Virus record (IMG/VR): IMGVR_UViG_3300009537_000004
Location: 1-64,000 of that record
Source: a virus
DNA: 64,000 nt
Reading direction: 5' to 3' (one strand)
This document shows, piece after piece, positions 23,450-31,424 of this stretch. The notes beneath the pieces are model-generated. The model saw only the letters and a list, made by a program, of their open reading frames with translations, made no database searches and had not been told where the DNA came from. How positions within the stretch are numbered: position 1 is the stretch's first letter; every line of letters begins with the position of its first letter. The translations under genes were made by a program, and so were the position numbers.

Positions 23450-25108
23450 ATGACAGTTGCAGTTGCTCCGAATCTCACCGTAATTAATTATGCTGAATCA
23501 ATTACTGGTTGGTCGGAATGGAATTTAGGTGGTGGTGTAAATCTTGAGTTATTTACTGACCCAAGTCGGGAGGGAACCAACTCCATAGGAACAATTGCAT
23601 CAGAACTTGCAGCAAATGAGAGTTCGGGTGGTTATTTTACTGCTGGCGCGCCAATAAATCTCAGAGGTAAAAGACTTTATGTTTGGATGAACATTCAGAT
23701 TAGTATTCAAAACAAAGAGAATGGCGGCGCGCGCATTATTATTGGTGATGGAGCAAATACAAGGGCTTACTATGTAGGTGGTGGTGATGCGTTGGGATTT
23801 CAAGTAGGATTTTGGAACTGCTTTGTATTAGAAATAGATAACCTTCCCTCAGGATGGGAACAAATAGCCGGCACGGGCCCACCAGATGTAACCTCTCTCA
23901 CAGAATTTGGAGCAAGTATTAGCACTCCTATTAAATCTAGAGGTGTGGCAAACGTTTTTTGGGATGTTATTCGTTATGGAACTGGTCTCACTATCACAGG
24001 TGGAACAGCAGAAGACCCAGTTACATTTGCACAAATAGTGGAAGATGACGAAAGCGAAGCTACAGATAAAGCATACGGTATTATAAGAGAAGCAGCTGCC
24101 GGAGTCTACTCAGTTCAAGGAGACTTGACTTTCGGCGACCCAACCGGAAGTGCAGGCCTTTATTTCTATGACACAGATGCTGTGGTTGTAGTAGGTGCGC
24201 AACCTAACCAAACAAGCAGCGGAGCACCATATAAATTTTCGGTTGTTGCCGCAACAAGTGAATCATATTTTCAGCTGGGAAATCCTGTAGGAACAGGAGA
24301 TGATCAAGTAGGGGCAAGGCCTGTGCAACTAAGGCAAGCCACAGCAAAAACAGGAAGCATTCTCTTTACTTTTGAATCAACAGACGCTCAAGCCACTCAA
24401 TCGTTCAATTTTGGTACAACATTTGTAGGATTAAACAGTGCTTCCATAGGCGCCATATTTGCAACAAGCTCCGCTGGAGCGGCATTTTCTGGTTCTGGTC
24501 TAACTTTTGACCGATGCGGCCAGGTAAACATTGGGTCTGTTCCTGTACGCAATAGCATATTTTCTGGCCATTCAATTAGTGGTTCTGGTGCACTTATTTG
24601 GACTACAGAAACAGATATAAAAAAGAGTGCATTTCGTAATAATACTGACGGAACAGGGAACGGGTCAGCAGGAATTGAGATCCCAATTACAGGAAGTTTC
24701 TCTTTTAATGGACTCACATTCTCCAACAATGACTATGACATTCTCAATAGTAGCAATGGACAGGTAACAGTCAGCGTCGTCGGCGCCGGAGACACACCAA
24801 CCTACTCCAATGCCAGTGGGTCATCAACTAAGATTGTAGCAGAAACAGAAGTAACATTAACTGGTATGTCCTCCGGCTCAGAAGTGAGAGTTTACGATAA
24901 AAGTTCTGGCGTAGCAGTGGACGGGGTAGAAAATGTTGGAGATACAGGAATTTTTTCTTTCTCTTACACCCCCGGCGAAGTGGTCTACATCGTCATCCAT
25001 GCTCTCAGCTATGTCTATATATTAATTGATGATTATACAATCCCAACTACAGATACCACATTGCCTATTGAGCAACGGTTTGATAGAAATTACAGCAATC
25101 CTATTTAA
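23450..25108 (+). CDS. tail/adhesin structural protein, beta-helix-like
   Basis: A 552-residue protein. The first 180 residues look like a beta-sandwich (N-L-R-G-K-R-L-Y-V-W-M-N-I-Q-I-S), and the middle (about 185-430) has short Gly/Ser-rich turns typical of a right-handed beta-helix. The C-terminus ends in R-F-D-R-N-Y-S-N-P-I, a tail motif shared with the gene ending at 27326. A candidate promoter element follows it. Probably a fibre or baseplate decoration protein. Confidence 0.6.
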   Translation: MTVAVAPNLTVINYAESITGWSEWNLGGGVNLELFTDPSREGTNSIGTIASELAANESSGGYFTAGAPINLRGKRLYVWMNIQISIQNKENGGARIIIGDGANTRAYYVGGGDALGFQVGFWNCFVLEIDNLPSGWEQIAGTGPPDVTSLTEFGASISTPIKSRGVANVFWDVIRYGTGLTITGGTAEDPVTFAQIVEDDESEATDKAYGIIREAAAGVYSVQGDLTFGDPTGSAGLYFYDTDAVVVVGAQPNQTSSGAPYKFSVVAATSESYFQLGNPVGTGDDQVGARPVQLRQATAKTGSILFTFESTDAQATQSFNFGTTFVGLNSASIGAIFATSSAGAAFSGSGLTFDRCGQVNIGSVPVRNSIFSGHSISGSGALIWTTETDIKKSAFRNNTDGTGNGSAGIEIPITGSFSFNGLTFSNNDYDILNSSNGQVTVSVVGAGDTPTYSNASGSSTKIVAETEVTLTGMSSGSEVRVYDKSSGVAVDGVENVGDTGIFSFSYTPGEVVYIVIHALSYVYILIDDYTIPTTDTTLPIEQRFDRNYSNPI

Positions 25109-25117
25109 TCCATTTTG

Positions 25118-25132
25118 CTAACTACTTATAGA
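25118..25132 (+). promoter_or_regulatory. candidate late-promoter element
   Basis: Contains AACTACTTATAGA, identical over 13 bases to the element at 34674-34686, both placed 30-45 bases before a gene start after an operon end. The repetition at operon boundaries supports a late-promoter role for the gp55-like factor. Confidence 0.45.
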
Positions 25133-25173
25133 GTAGAACGATATATGTATAGTAGGCTTCTTTGAGGAAAGGC

Positions 25174-25743
25174 ATGACCAGCTATAAGCTATACACTGAC
25201 AAACCAACCATTTTTGAGTGCAAAATTCAGTTAGAGGGGGCCTCTCTATCTAATGCAGTCGCTAGATTGGTTTTGGAGGCCCCAAATCGCAGCCTCCTGT
25301 TTGAAGGTGAAATAAGCAAAGGTGGTAAGTGCTCCATTCCCATTGAAAAACTTCGTGGTATTTGGGGAGAAGATGTGAAGGGAAAAATGAAGTTAGAAGT
25401 CATTGTAGATGACTCTTACTTCCAACCTTGGACGCAATCCTTTATTGTAACAGCGTCCAAGAGACTTCGTGTTGAGGTTGCTGAACCAAAACCACAGAAG
25501 ACACAAATCAAAGTTAGCGTAGTCAATCCTGAAGAAAGAAAGAGGAAAGCATTGGCCGAACAAATAACTAGGTCTTTAAAGAAGAAAGGGATCACAGCTA
25601 AAAATGTTACTCGTAGCGTCAAAAATAAAAAGTATGTGACCAATTTCATCAAAGAAGCTGTAGAACGATGTGACGGTGGTATTGATGGTAATAAATTACT
25701 TACAAATGTCATTCACAACTTATCAAATAGTGGAGCTCGATAA
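25174..25743 (+). CDS. hypothetical protein, Lys-rich C-terminus
   Basis: About 189 residues from ATG 25174, preferred over TTG 25162 because GAGGAAA sits just before the ATG. The N-terminal half is a beta-sandwich-like domain (F-E-C-K-I-Q-L ... L-L-F-E-G-E-I); a basic helical C-terminal domain follows (R-K-R-K-A-L-A-E-Q-I-T-R-S-L-K-K-K). It starts a new transcription unit after a promoter-like element and overlaps the next ATG. Unknown function; possibly a fibre adaptor or chaperone. Confidence 0.6.
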   Translation: MTSYKLYTDKPTIFECKIQLEGASLSNAVARLVLEAPNRSLLFEGEISKGGKCSIPIEKLRGIWGEDVKGKMKLEVIVDDSYFQPWTQSFIVTASKRLRVEVAEPKPQKTQIKVSVVNPEERKRKALAEQITRSLKKKGITAKNVTRSVKNKKYVTNFIKEAVERCDGGIDGNKLLTNVIHNLSNSGAR

Positions 25744-27326
25744 TGTCGAAAATTGTTGATCCTGATAATTTAACTAGAAATACATCGGTCAATTTCTATA
25801 TTGCCGATCCAGAAGCTAGATATATTGAACTTTCGTCTAGTTTGGATGACCCCGCCAGCTTAATTCCGCCGCTTACTTCGGGCTCCGACTCGGGAGTTAC
25901 TAACCAATGTCTTTACTCATTTTGTAAGGAGCAATGGAAAAATCAAGAAGACCTAATTCGAATTCCATTTCCATTCATTTCCATTACGAAAACACAGTTT
26001 GACTTAATAAATAACTGGGATTATTACAATGATGCTACTCGTTATCTGATACGTGACGGTGGCTGGTCAGTTATTTCCGGCTCAGTTACAACACAGGAAT
26101 GGGTTGGTCTCGTAACTCTTGGTACGCTTGGTGTAACAGACCAAGTTTATTATCAACAGAGCGCTTCCCTCGAACCATACTTCAATTTCAAGATGAGTGG
26201 TTCGGTTAACCAAGCAATTCAGCAATTTTCAGCGTCATATCTTGGAACGGTATACAATAAAAGGTCATTTACTAAACTTTTCGTTCGTGAGTATCAGAAA
26301 ACTTACGACGATGCATCTGTCCAGGACGATCTCGCAATTGAAACGCAAGAATATGTTGTATATTCACTCCCGCTAACAAACGCGACTGATCTTCATATCA
26401 CCACAACTCTTGAGGGCCAAGCAACCGGTTCTCCATACAACGAAATAACAATCTCGTATCTTACTGGCTCAGGCTTTGACAACTATTCGGATGGACAAAC
26501 TTATGAAGCAGGACGGGTTGTCTATGACTCAGCCGGCTCGCCAAACCAAGAGTGGTTCATCACTAACGCTGGTGGAACTACGGTCGCAGGTGACGGCACC
26601 GTAGCCGGTAATACCGGAACGGCAACATTCGTAACTTGGTCAGCGGCAAATGGCGGCGGCCAAAGACTGATTAGCTCTGTAAACTACGCTTTCAATATTA
26701 TCATTGACGCTGGTGCAGGACAAAACAACGACACCGAGGAAATTTATACTCGAATTCAATATGAACTTCGTCTGTCGTCCTCCATTGATGACAATGACCA
26801 ATTCACTACGCCTCATACTGGTTCTGTGTCCGACTTGCTTTTGAGCTTCCTTGGTGATACATTGATCACCGCAAACGGTGTGTATGTTGATAACTTCCAG
26901 GATGCGGACACAAACAGCATTGACTTCTATGATGTTTCGGGCTCTGTTCGCAGATTCCCGTTCGTTGCAACTGGTCAAATCAACTTCAATGACAACCTGT
27001 CTAGTGACGCGCAGGCAGAATACTTTATGTTCTTCACAAGCATCGCGTCAGGATCATTCGGCTCGGCCAGCGCAGTTATTGTTCAAGACAACACTGACGT
27101 ACTCATCACCGGTTCCGTCAGCGGCTCGAGTTCAGTCGCCTTTACTTTTGATTATGATGGAAATGCACAAGGAGGCAGAGCTTCTGGAACCGATGCTCCT
27201 GTTACTGTAGTTGCAATTGGATTGAGCACCGCACAGTATGTGTTGGCGACTTCAACAATTGAAAGAACAAAAACGAATACTATTACTTTAGTATCCGCTC
27301 TTGAAAGAAACTACTCAAATCCATAA
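25743..27326 (+). CDS. virion structural protein with R-N-Y-S-N-P tail
   Basis: A 527-residue Ser/Thr/Gly-rich protein. Its N-terminal domain contains C-L-Y-S-F-C-K-E-Q-W-K-N-Q and I-R-D-G-G-W-S-V-I-S-G; the middle is beta-rich with T-T-L-E-G-Q and A-G-A-G-Q-N-N-D-T-E-E-I-Y-T-R-I-Q-Y. It ends in E-R-N-Y-S-N-P, matching the end of the protein at 23450. A strong terminator hairpin follows. Probably a major or minor structural protein of tail or neck. Confidence 0.6.
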   Translation: MSKIVDPDNLTRNTSVNFYIADPEARYIELSSSLDDPASLIPPLTSGSDSGVTNQCLYSFCKEQWKNQEDLIRIPFPFISITKTQFDLINNWDYYNDATRYLIRDGGWSVISGSVTTQEWVGLVTLGTLGVTDQVYYQQSASLEPYFNFKMSGSVNQAIQQFSASYLGTVYNKRSFTKLFVREYQKTYDDASVQDDLAIETQEYVVYSLPLTNATDLHITTTLEGQATGSPYNEITISYLTGSGFDNYSDGQTYEAGRVVYDSAGSPNQEWFITNAGGTTVAGDGTVAGNTGTATFVTWSAANGGGQRLISSVNYAFNIIIDAGAGQNNDTEEIYTRIQYELRLSSSIDDNDQFTTPHTGSVSDLLLSFLGDTLITANGVYVDNFQDADTNSIDFYDVSGSVRRFPFVATGQINFNDNLSSDAQAEYFMFFTSIASGSFGSASAVIVQDNTDVLITGSVSGSSSVAFTFDYDGNAQGGRASGTDAPVTVVAIGLSTAQYVLATSTIERTKTNTITLVSALERNYSNP

Positions 27327-27345
27327 TCCTTGATTTGGTAGTAAG

Positions 27346-27398
27346 ATACGAATGGTGGGCGGAGAGATTCGCCCACCATATCGTATTTGTTTATTCCT
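27346..27398 (+). terminator. strong intrinsic terminator
   Basis: ATACGA plus ATGGTGGGCG (27346-27361) pairs with CGCCCACCAT, a bulged A, and TCGTAT (27370-27386), giving a 16-bp stem with an eight-base loop. A T-rich tail (TTGTTTATT) follows. It ends the 25174-27326 operon and is immediately followed by a promoter-like element. Confidence 0.8.
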
Positions 27399-27402
27399 TC
27401 CA

Positions 27403-27418
27403 ACCTATTTATCTATAG
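27403..27418 (+). promoter_or_regulatory. candidate late-promoter element
   Basis: ACCTATTTATCTATAG lies between a terminator and the ATG at 27447, about 30 bases before the start. It fits the TA(C/T)TTAT motif. The flanking CCTAT and ATAGG also form a small inverted repeat. Confidence 0.4.
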
Positions 27419-27446
27419 GTCTTACAAGACGATGGAGACTTCATAG

Positions 27447-28838
27447 ATGGCTTCTAAGTTTACTTATGATTTTGAAAATAGATTATTGATAGTTAGCAGC
27501 AGCATCACCGAGTTGGATGTTCAAGTTGACTTATATTCGGATTGGAAAGAAGATGTCATTACTACTGTTTTCAATCCTGGTGTAGTACACCCCTTTCGAA
27601 CAACCGCCGGCGATCCTATTGGCGGCGGCAATAAAATTAGCCCATATTTTTTCCTTATTAACGGGTGGAAAATTAGGCCTCAAGAAGCTAACCACACCTT
27701 AACCATACGAGGAAACTTATATACAGATCCGGCTGGTCAAGACATTATTATTCCAACTTCAGGAGCATATACTGTCAATGCTGTTCTTGAACGAGCCGTA
27801 GACTCAACTGCAGTGTTGTTAAATGAGCCAGTAATTCAACATGCTTCTTTCGGTGAGGGGGTTTGGGTCAATCCTTCCAGCCCATATGCAGGAACTACTT
27901 TTCCTATTGGAACATTATTACAACCAGTTAATAATGTAAGCGATGCATTATCTATTCTTGTGGCCCAAGGATTACCTAATATGTATCTTCTTGGAAGTGT
28001 TGAGTTTGTTGATGAAGATATATCGGGCATTGAGATATTTGGAAAAGCCCCTGAAGTAACAATAATTGTTCACTCCGGCGTTAATATAGACAATACACAG
28101 TTTGAGGACTTGATAATATCCGGTTCTTTCATGCAATCTGGACCGCCGGCAGAAACAGTTATTAAAAGAAGTAGAATTGAAAATCTTACCTCATACAGTG
28201 GTAAATTAGCAAAAGATGTTAGATTGGCAGGAGTAATGTTTTTGTCAGGATCTGGGCCAATTTCATTCTTAAGGGCATATGATTTTGATACTTCTTTTGG
28301 TGCTGCTACATTTGATTTATCTGATATTTATTCTGGAGCTCAAATTGGTGTTAGAGATTATTTTGGAGCTTTAAAAATTGTTAGTTGTTCAACAGATGTT
28401 GATATGGCAATTGATATTAGGGGGAGGTTGATTTTTGATTCCACCGTAACATCGGGTTCTTTCATAGTAAGAGGTATAGGTCAAGTAGATGACCAATCTA
28501 CAGGAACAGCTTTAATTAATACAGACGATCTGATCGGATCTGAAGTAAAAACTGAAATTTCCGAAATTATAACATCGCAGTCTTTGGTAGATGGAGATTT
28601 TGATACAGTTATTACCTCTCAATCAATCGCAGACACGAAGCTCAATTCATTACTCTCTGTGAGTGGTTCTGGATTGACTCCGGCACAAGCAGAAATGTTG
28701 TTAGGATTATATGAAATTATGGGCCTTGACCCAACACAACCATTAATAGTGACGCCCGTAGCTCGCACAGTGTCGTCCAGCATCAGCCAGAGCATTACAA
28801 CATCTGGTGATGAGGTCACTGTTACACGGACAGTATAA
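27447..28838 (+). CDS. tail structural protein with beta-helix region
   Basis: A 463-residue protein. The N-terminal 100 residues (F-E-N-R-L-L-I-V ... V-D-L-Y-S-D-W-K-E-D) form a domain often seen in phage fibre-associated proteins. Residues about 170-350 look like a right-handed beta-helix with I-x-I and short turns. The C-terminal 100 residues are helical then Ser/Thr-rich. It heads a new operon after a terminator and promoter-like motif, and its stop overlaps the next ATG. Confidence 0.6.
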   Translation: MASKFTYDFENRLLIVSSSITELDVQVDLYSDWKEDVITTVFNPGVVHPFRTTAGDPIGGGNKISPYFFLINGWKIRPQEANHTLTIRGNLYTDPAGQDIIIPTSGAYTVNAVLERAVDSTAVLLNEPVIQHASFGEGVWVNPSSPYAGTTFPIGTLLQPVNNVSDALSILVAQGLPNMYLLGSVEFVDEDISGIEIFGKAPEVTIIVHSGVNIDNTQFEDLIISGSFMQSGPPAETVIKRSRIENLTSYSGKLAKDVRLAGVMFLSGSGPISFLRAYDFDTSFGAATFDLSDIYSGAQIGVRDYFGALKIVSCSTDVDMAIDIRGRLIFDSTVTSGSFIVRGIGQVDDQSTGTALINTDDLIGSEVKTEISEIITSQSLVDGDFDTVITSQSIADTKLNSLLSVSGSGLTPAQAEMLLGLYEIMGLDPTQPLIVTPVARTVSSSISQSITTSGDEVTVTRTV

Positions 28839-29254
28839 TGGCATTAACTTTGCCACAGATAATTTCGCCTATTGATATAGCTACTAATGGTCTGTTGGCA
28901 ACGGTGGCCATAGATAGAACACAATCCGGCGGACCACAGCTTATTGTGACGCCCGCCCTAACAATTGCAACAATGGGCTGGATCGTATTTCTTGAGGAAG
29001 AAATCGTTGAGGTTCCTGAAAAGAAAGGCGGCCGCAAACCGCCTAGAGTACGACCAGGCGATAAACGCAAGAAAAAGTTTCGTAAGAAAATCACTTGTAG
29101 AGTGCAGGTTGACAATGAGTGGTATACCGATGTAGCTTACACAGATGACCTCAAGCTGAACTTGAGAGATGTTCGCGTCAAGCTTGACTTGGATGAACAA
29201 AAGAAACCAATAATAGAGATTATTTTACCAGAGGTGAAAAATGGAAGGGATTAA
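28838..29254 (+). CDS. hypothetical protein with basic middle
   Basis: A 138-residue protein with a hydrophobic beta-rich first half (I-V-T-P-A-L-T-I-A-T-M-G-W-I-V-F-L), a strongly basic stretch (about residues 62-90, Lys/Arg/Pro-rich), and an acidic strand-rich end. It overlaps its upstream neighbour by one base and its downstream neighbour by 14. No family assigned; the basic stretch may touch nucleic acid or another virion protein. Confidence 0.55.
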   Translation: MALTLPQIISPIDIATNGLLATVAIDRTQSGGPQLIVTPALTIATMGWIVFLEEEIVEVPEKKGGRKPPRVRPGDKRKKKFRKKITCRVQVDNEWYTDVAYTDDLKLNLRDVRVKLDLDEQKKPIIEIILPEVKNGRD

Positions 29255-29468
29255 ATCAAGAAACGGCATCGCCAAAGGCGATAGGGTTCTATGGACAGGC
29301 TCATCAAAAATCCGGCCGGACCAAGTTGGTTTGGCCAACAAGTATCTTAAACAAGGCCAGCCATATGTTGTAGACTTTGTATTTCCTGGTGAGAATTTTG
29401 AACAAGTTGAATTAGAAGGTATTCCTGATGCAGCATTCGTTCATGATATGTTTATTAGGATAGGATGA
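29241..29468 (+). CDS. small SH3-like hypothetical protein
   Basis: A 75-residue protein whose pattern (G-D-R-V-L-W-T ... Y-V-V-D-F-V-F ... V-E-L-E-G) is that of a small SH3-like barrel. It overlaps both neighbours by a few bases. No specific role can be given. Confidence 0.55.
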   Translation: MEGIKSRNGIAKGDRVLWTGSSKIRPDQVGLANKYLKQGQPYVVDFVFPGENFEQVELEGIPDAAFVHDMFIRIG

Positions 29469-29818
29469 TGACAGAAACCTATCACAAATATGTTGAAGTC
29501 CCCAACTTAAAGAATTTTGGGTATGGAATTAGGTATTTTGATGATGACCATACCATTTATGTATCGCCGCCCGTCTACAGGCTAATAGCAGAAAAACTAT
29601 TACAGACGCTGGACTATCTTGTGTTGAGTTACACTCGCAATCAAAAGCCTATTGATAAAATTGCACGGGATATTATGATTGAACTTGATAATTGTCCCCC
29701 CGGCGGGTTTACTACCGAAATGTTAGGGCAACTTGTCAACAAACAGAAAAAGTTTGTAAATCCTGACTTGATCGTGTCACCAGTGCAGCCGGCCGGGTTG
29801 ACAAGTTCCGCAAAGTAG
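29465..29818 (+). CDS. hypothetical protein upstream of primase
   Basis: A 117-residue protein with a beta-rich N-terminus (Y-G-I-R-Y-F-D-D-D-H-T-I-Y-V-S-P) and a helical C-terminal half. ATG doublet at 29465/29468 overlaps the preceding stop. A 35-base gap separates it from the primase gene. No motif is recognised. Confidence 0.55.
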   Translation: MMTETYHKYVEVPNLKNFGYGIRYFDDDHTIYVSPPVYRLIAEKLLQTLDYLVLSYTRNQKPIDKIARDIMIELDNCPPGGFTTEMLGQLVNKQKKFVNPDLIVSPVQPAGLTSSAK

Positions 29819-29853
29819 ATTATATTATAGGTCATAACATTTGACCAAACATT

Positions 29854-30777
29854 ATGACTGACGTAATTGAGTTACTTACTCTTCTTGACAATAGTTTAGG
29901 GAATCATAGATCGCAAGGACGAAATGAGTATTTGTTCTTTTGTCCTTTCTGCTCTCACCACAAACCAAAGCTTGCAGTAAACGTAGAAACGGGGCAGTGG
30001 CATTGTTGGATTTGCGAAACCAGCGGCCGCAGCCTTGTTTCTTTGCTCAAAAAAGTCAATGCTCCAAGAAACAAAATCAATCAACTGGCAAAATTACTAC
30101 ACCAAGACATTCAATTTGCAGAAACAGACGAACCGTCTGGTGATTTGATGTTGCCGGCCGAATTCAAACCGCTATGGAAAAAGCACAAAGATTACGAATC
30201 AAAGCATGCGCTAGCATATCTCAAACGCCGTGGTATTACACCTTCCGATATAATCAAGCATAACATTGGATATTGTTCGGATGGGTTATATGCTTATCGA
30301 ATCATCATTCCCAGTTATGATCATAGAGGCCGACTTAATTTCTTTACAGCAAGAGCATATCGTGACTTAAAGCCACCATATAGAAATCCACCATGTAGCA
30401 AAAATGTTGTTGGATTCGAGTCATTAATATCGTGGGACTTCCCGATAGTTATATGTGAGGGGCCAATGGACGCGATAGCAATTCGCCGCAATGCGATTCC
30501 TCTGTTTGGAAAAACACTTCCAGAAAAGCTTTTAGAGAAGATTTTTGAGCACAATGTGAAGGAAGTATATTTAGCGTTAGACCAAGATGCATTAAAGAAT
30601 GCGTTAAGAATTGCAAAAACATTAATGGATCAGAATATCAATGTTTACATCGTGAAATTGGACGGAAAAGACCCCGGCTCAGTGGGGTTTGAAAAAATGC
30701 TGGGCAGAATCAAAAATACTAAGGACAAGCTCACTCTTGGCGGACTCATTAAAGAAGGGCTGTCATTGGTAAAGTAG
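29854..30777 (+). CDS. 61: DNA primase (zinc finger + Toprim)
   Basis: A 307-residue primase. The N-terminal CHC2-like zinc finger has Cys30, Cys33, Cys51 and Cys54. The Toprim domain shows V-I-C-E-G-P-M-D-A-I (Glu202) and L-A-L-D-Q-D-A (Asp243 and Asp245), the metal-binding residues of bacterial-type primases. It is close in size to T4 gp61 and would lay RNA primers for the replisome, although no gp41-like helicase is present in the window. The ATG lacks a strong ribosome site. A homing endonuclease gene follows at once. Confidence 0.85.
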   Translation: MTDVIELLTLLDNSLGNHRSQGRNEYLFFCPFCSHHKPKLAVNVETGQWHCWICETSGRSLVSLLKKVNAPRNKINQLAKLLHQDIQFAETDEPSGDLMLPAEFKPLWKKHKDYESKHALAYLKRRGITPSDIIKHNIGYCSDGLYAYRIIIPSYDHRGRLNFFTARAYRDLKPPYRNPPCSKNVVGFESLISWDFPIVICEGPMDAIAIRRNAIPLFGKTLPEKLLEKIFEHNVKEVYLALDQDALKNALRIAKTLMDQNINVYIVKLDGKDPGSVGFEKMLGRIKNTKDKLTLGGLIKEGLSLVK

Positions 30778-30779
30778 AG

Positions 30780-31421
30780 ATGTTCATTTACGCTATTAGA
30801 AAGAAAAGCAACCTCACACATGTTCTTATAGGACAAACTATTCAGAAAAATCCACAACAAAGATGGAAGTCCCATAAAAGAGCACTAAAAAGAAACATTC
30901 ATAAAAATCCCCACATTCAAAATGCTTGGAATAAGTATGGTGAGGATGCATTTGAATTTGTTGTTTTGACAGAAGCCAGAAATCAAGATGAATTAGATAA
31001 ACTTGAGTGGGTTTACGAGAAATTGTTTGGTTATTATAATCTTCGTGAGGGTGGGGGTGGTGGAAAATTCAGTGATGAAGCAAAAAGAAGAATGAGTGCT
31101 GCAAGAGTTGGAAAAGTTCCTTGGAACAAAGGATTAACCAAAGAAATTGACGACCGCATTCTAAGAGATAGTATTGCAAGACGGGGAAAGGGAAATCCTA
31201 TGTATGGAAGGAATTGGTCGCCTAAGCAACGAAAAATCATGAGAAAACAAATAGGCGAAAATCACCCGAACGCAAAACTTACTGAGAAAGATGTTATGGA
31301 GATAAGAAGAAGACATCAACCTTATAAAGTGGGATTTGGAAAACTGGCCAAAGAATATGGAGTAGATAAAAAATTGATTATTAATATTGTTAAACGACAA
31401 ATTTGGAAACATGTGAAGTAA
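30780..31421 (+). CDS. GIY-YIG homing endonuclease
   Basis: A 213-residue free-standing nuclease. The N-terminal GIY-YIG core is variant: F-I-Y-A-I-R, then V-L-I-G-Q-T, followed by R-W-K-S-H, N-A-W-N-K-Y-G, and the catalytic Glu region L-E-W-V-Y-E-K-L-F-G-Y-Y-N-L. The C-terminal part has NUMOD-like DNA-binding segments (F-S-D-E-A-K-R-R-M-S, G-K-V-P-W-N-K-G) and a helix-turn-helix (L-A-K-E-Y-G-V-D-K). It resembles the Seg family of T4. It sits between primase and the Mre11-Rad50 gene without interrupting either. Confidence 0.85.
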   Translation: MFIYAIRKKSNLTHVLIGQTIQKNPQQRWKSHKRALKRNIHKNPHIQNAWNKYGEDAFEFVVLTEARNQDELDKLEWVYEKLFGYYNLREGGGGGKFSDEAKRRMSAARVGKVPWNKGLTKEIDDRILRDSIARRGKGNPMYGRNWSPKQRKIMRKQIGENHPNAKLTEKDVMEIRRRHQPYKVGFGKLAKEYGVDKKLIINIVKRQIWKHVK

Positions 31422-31424
31422 AAT

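Noticed and set aside
30780-31421. Possibility that the endonuclease lies in an intron splitting a replication gene
   Set aside because: The primase has both domains and the Mre11-Rad50 gene starts with a full phosphoesterase domain, so neither is interrupted.
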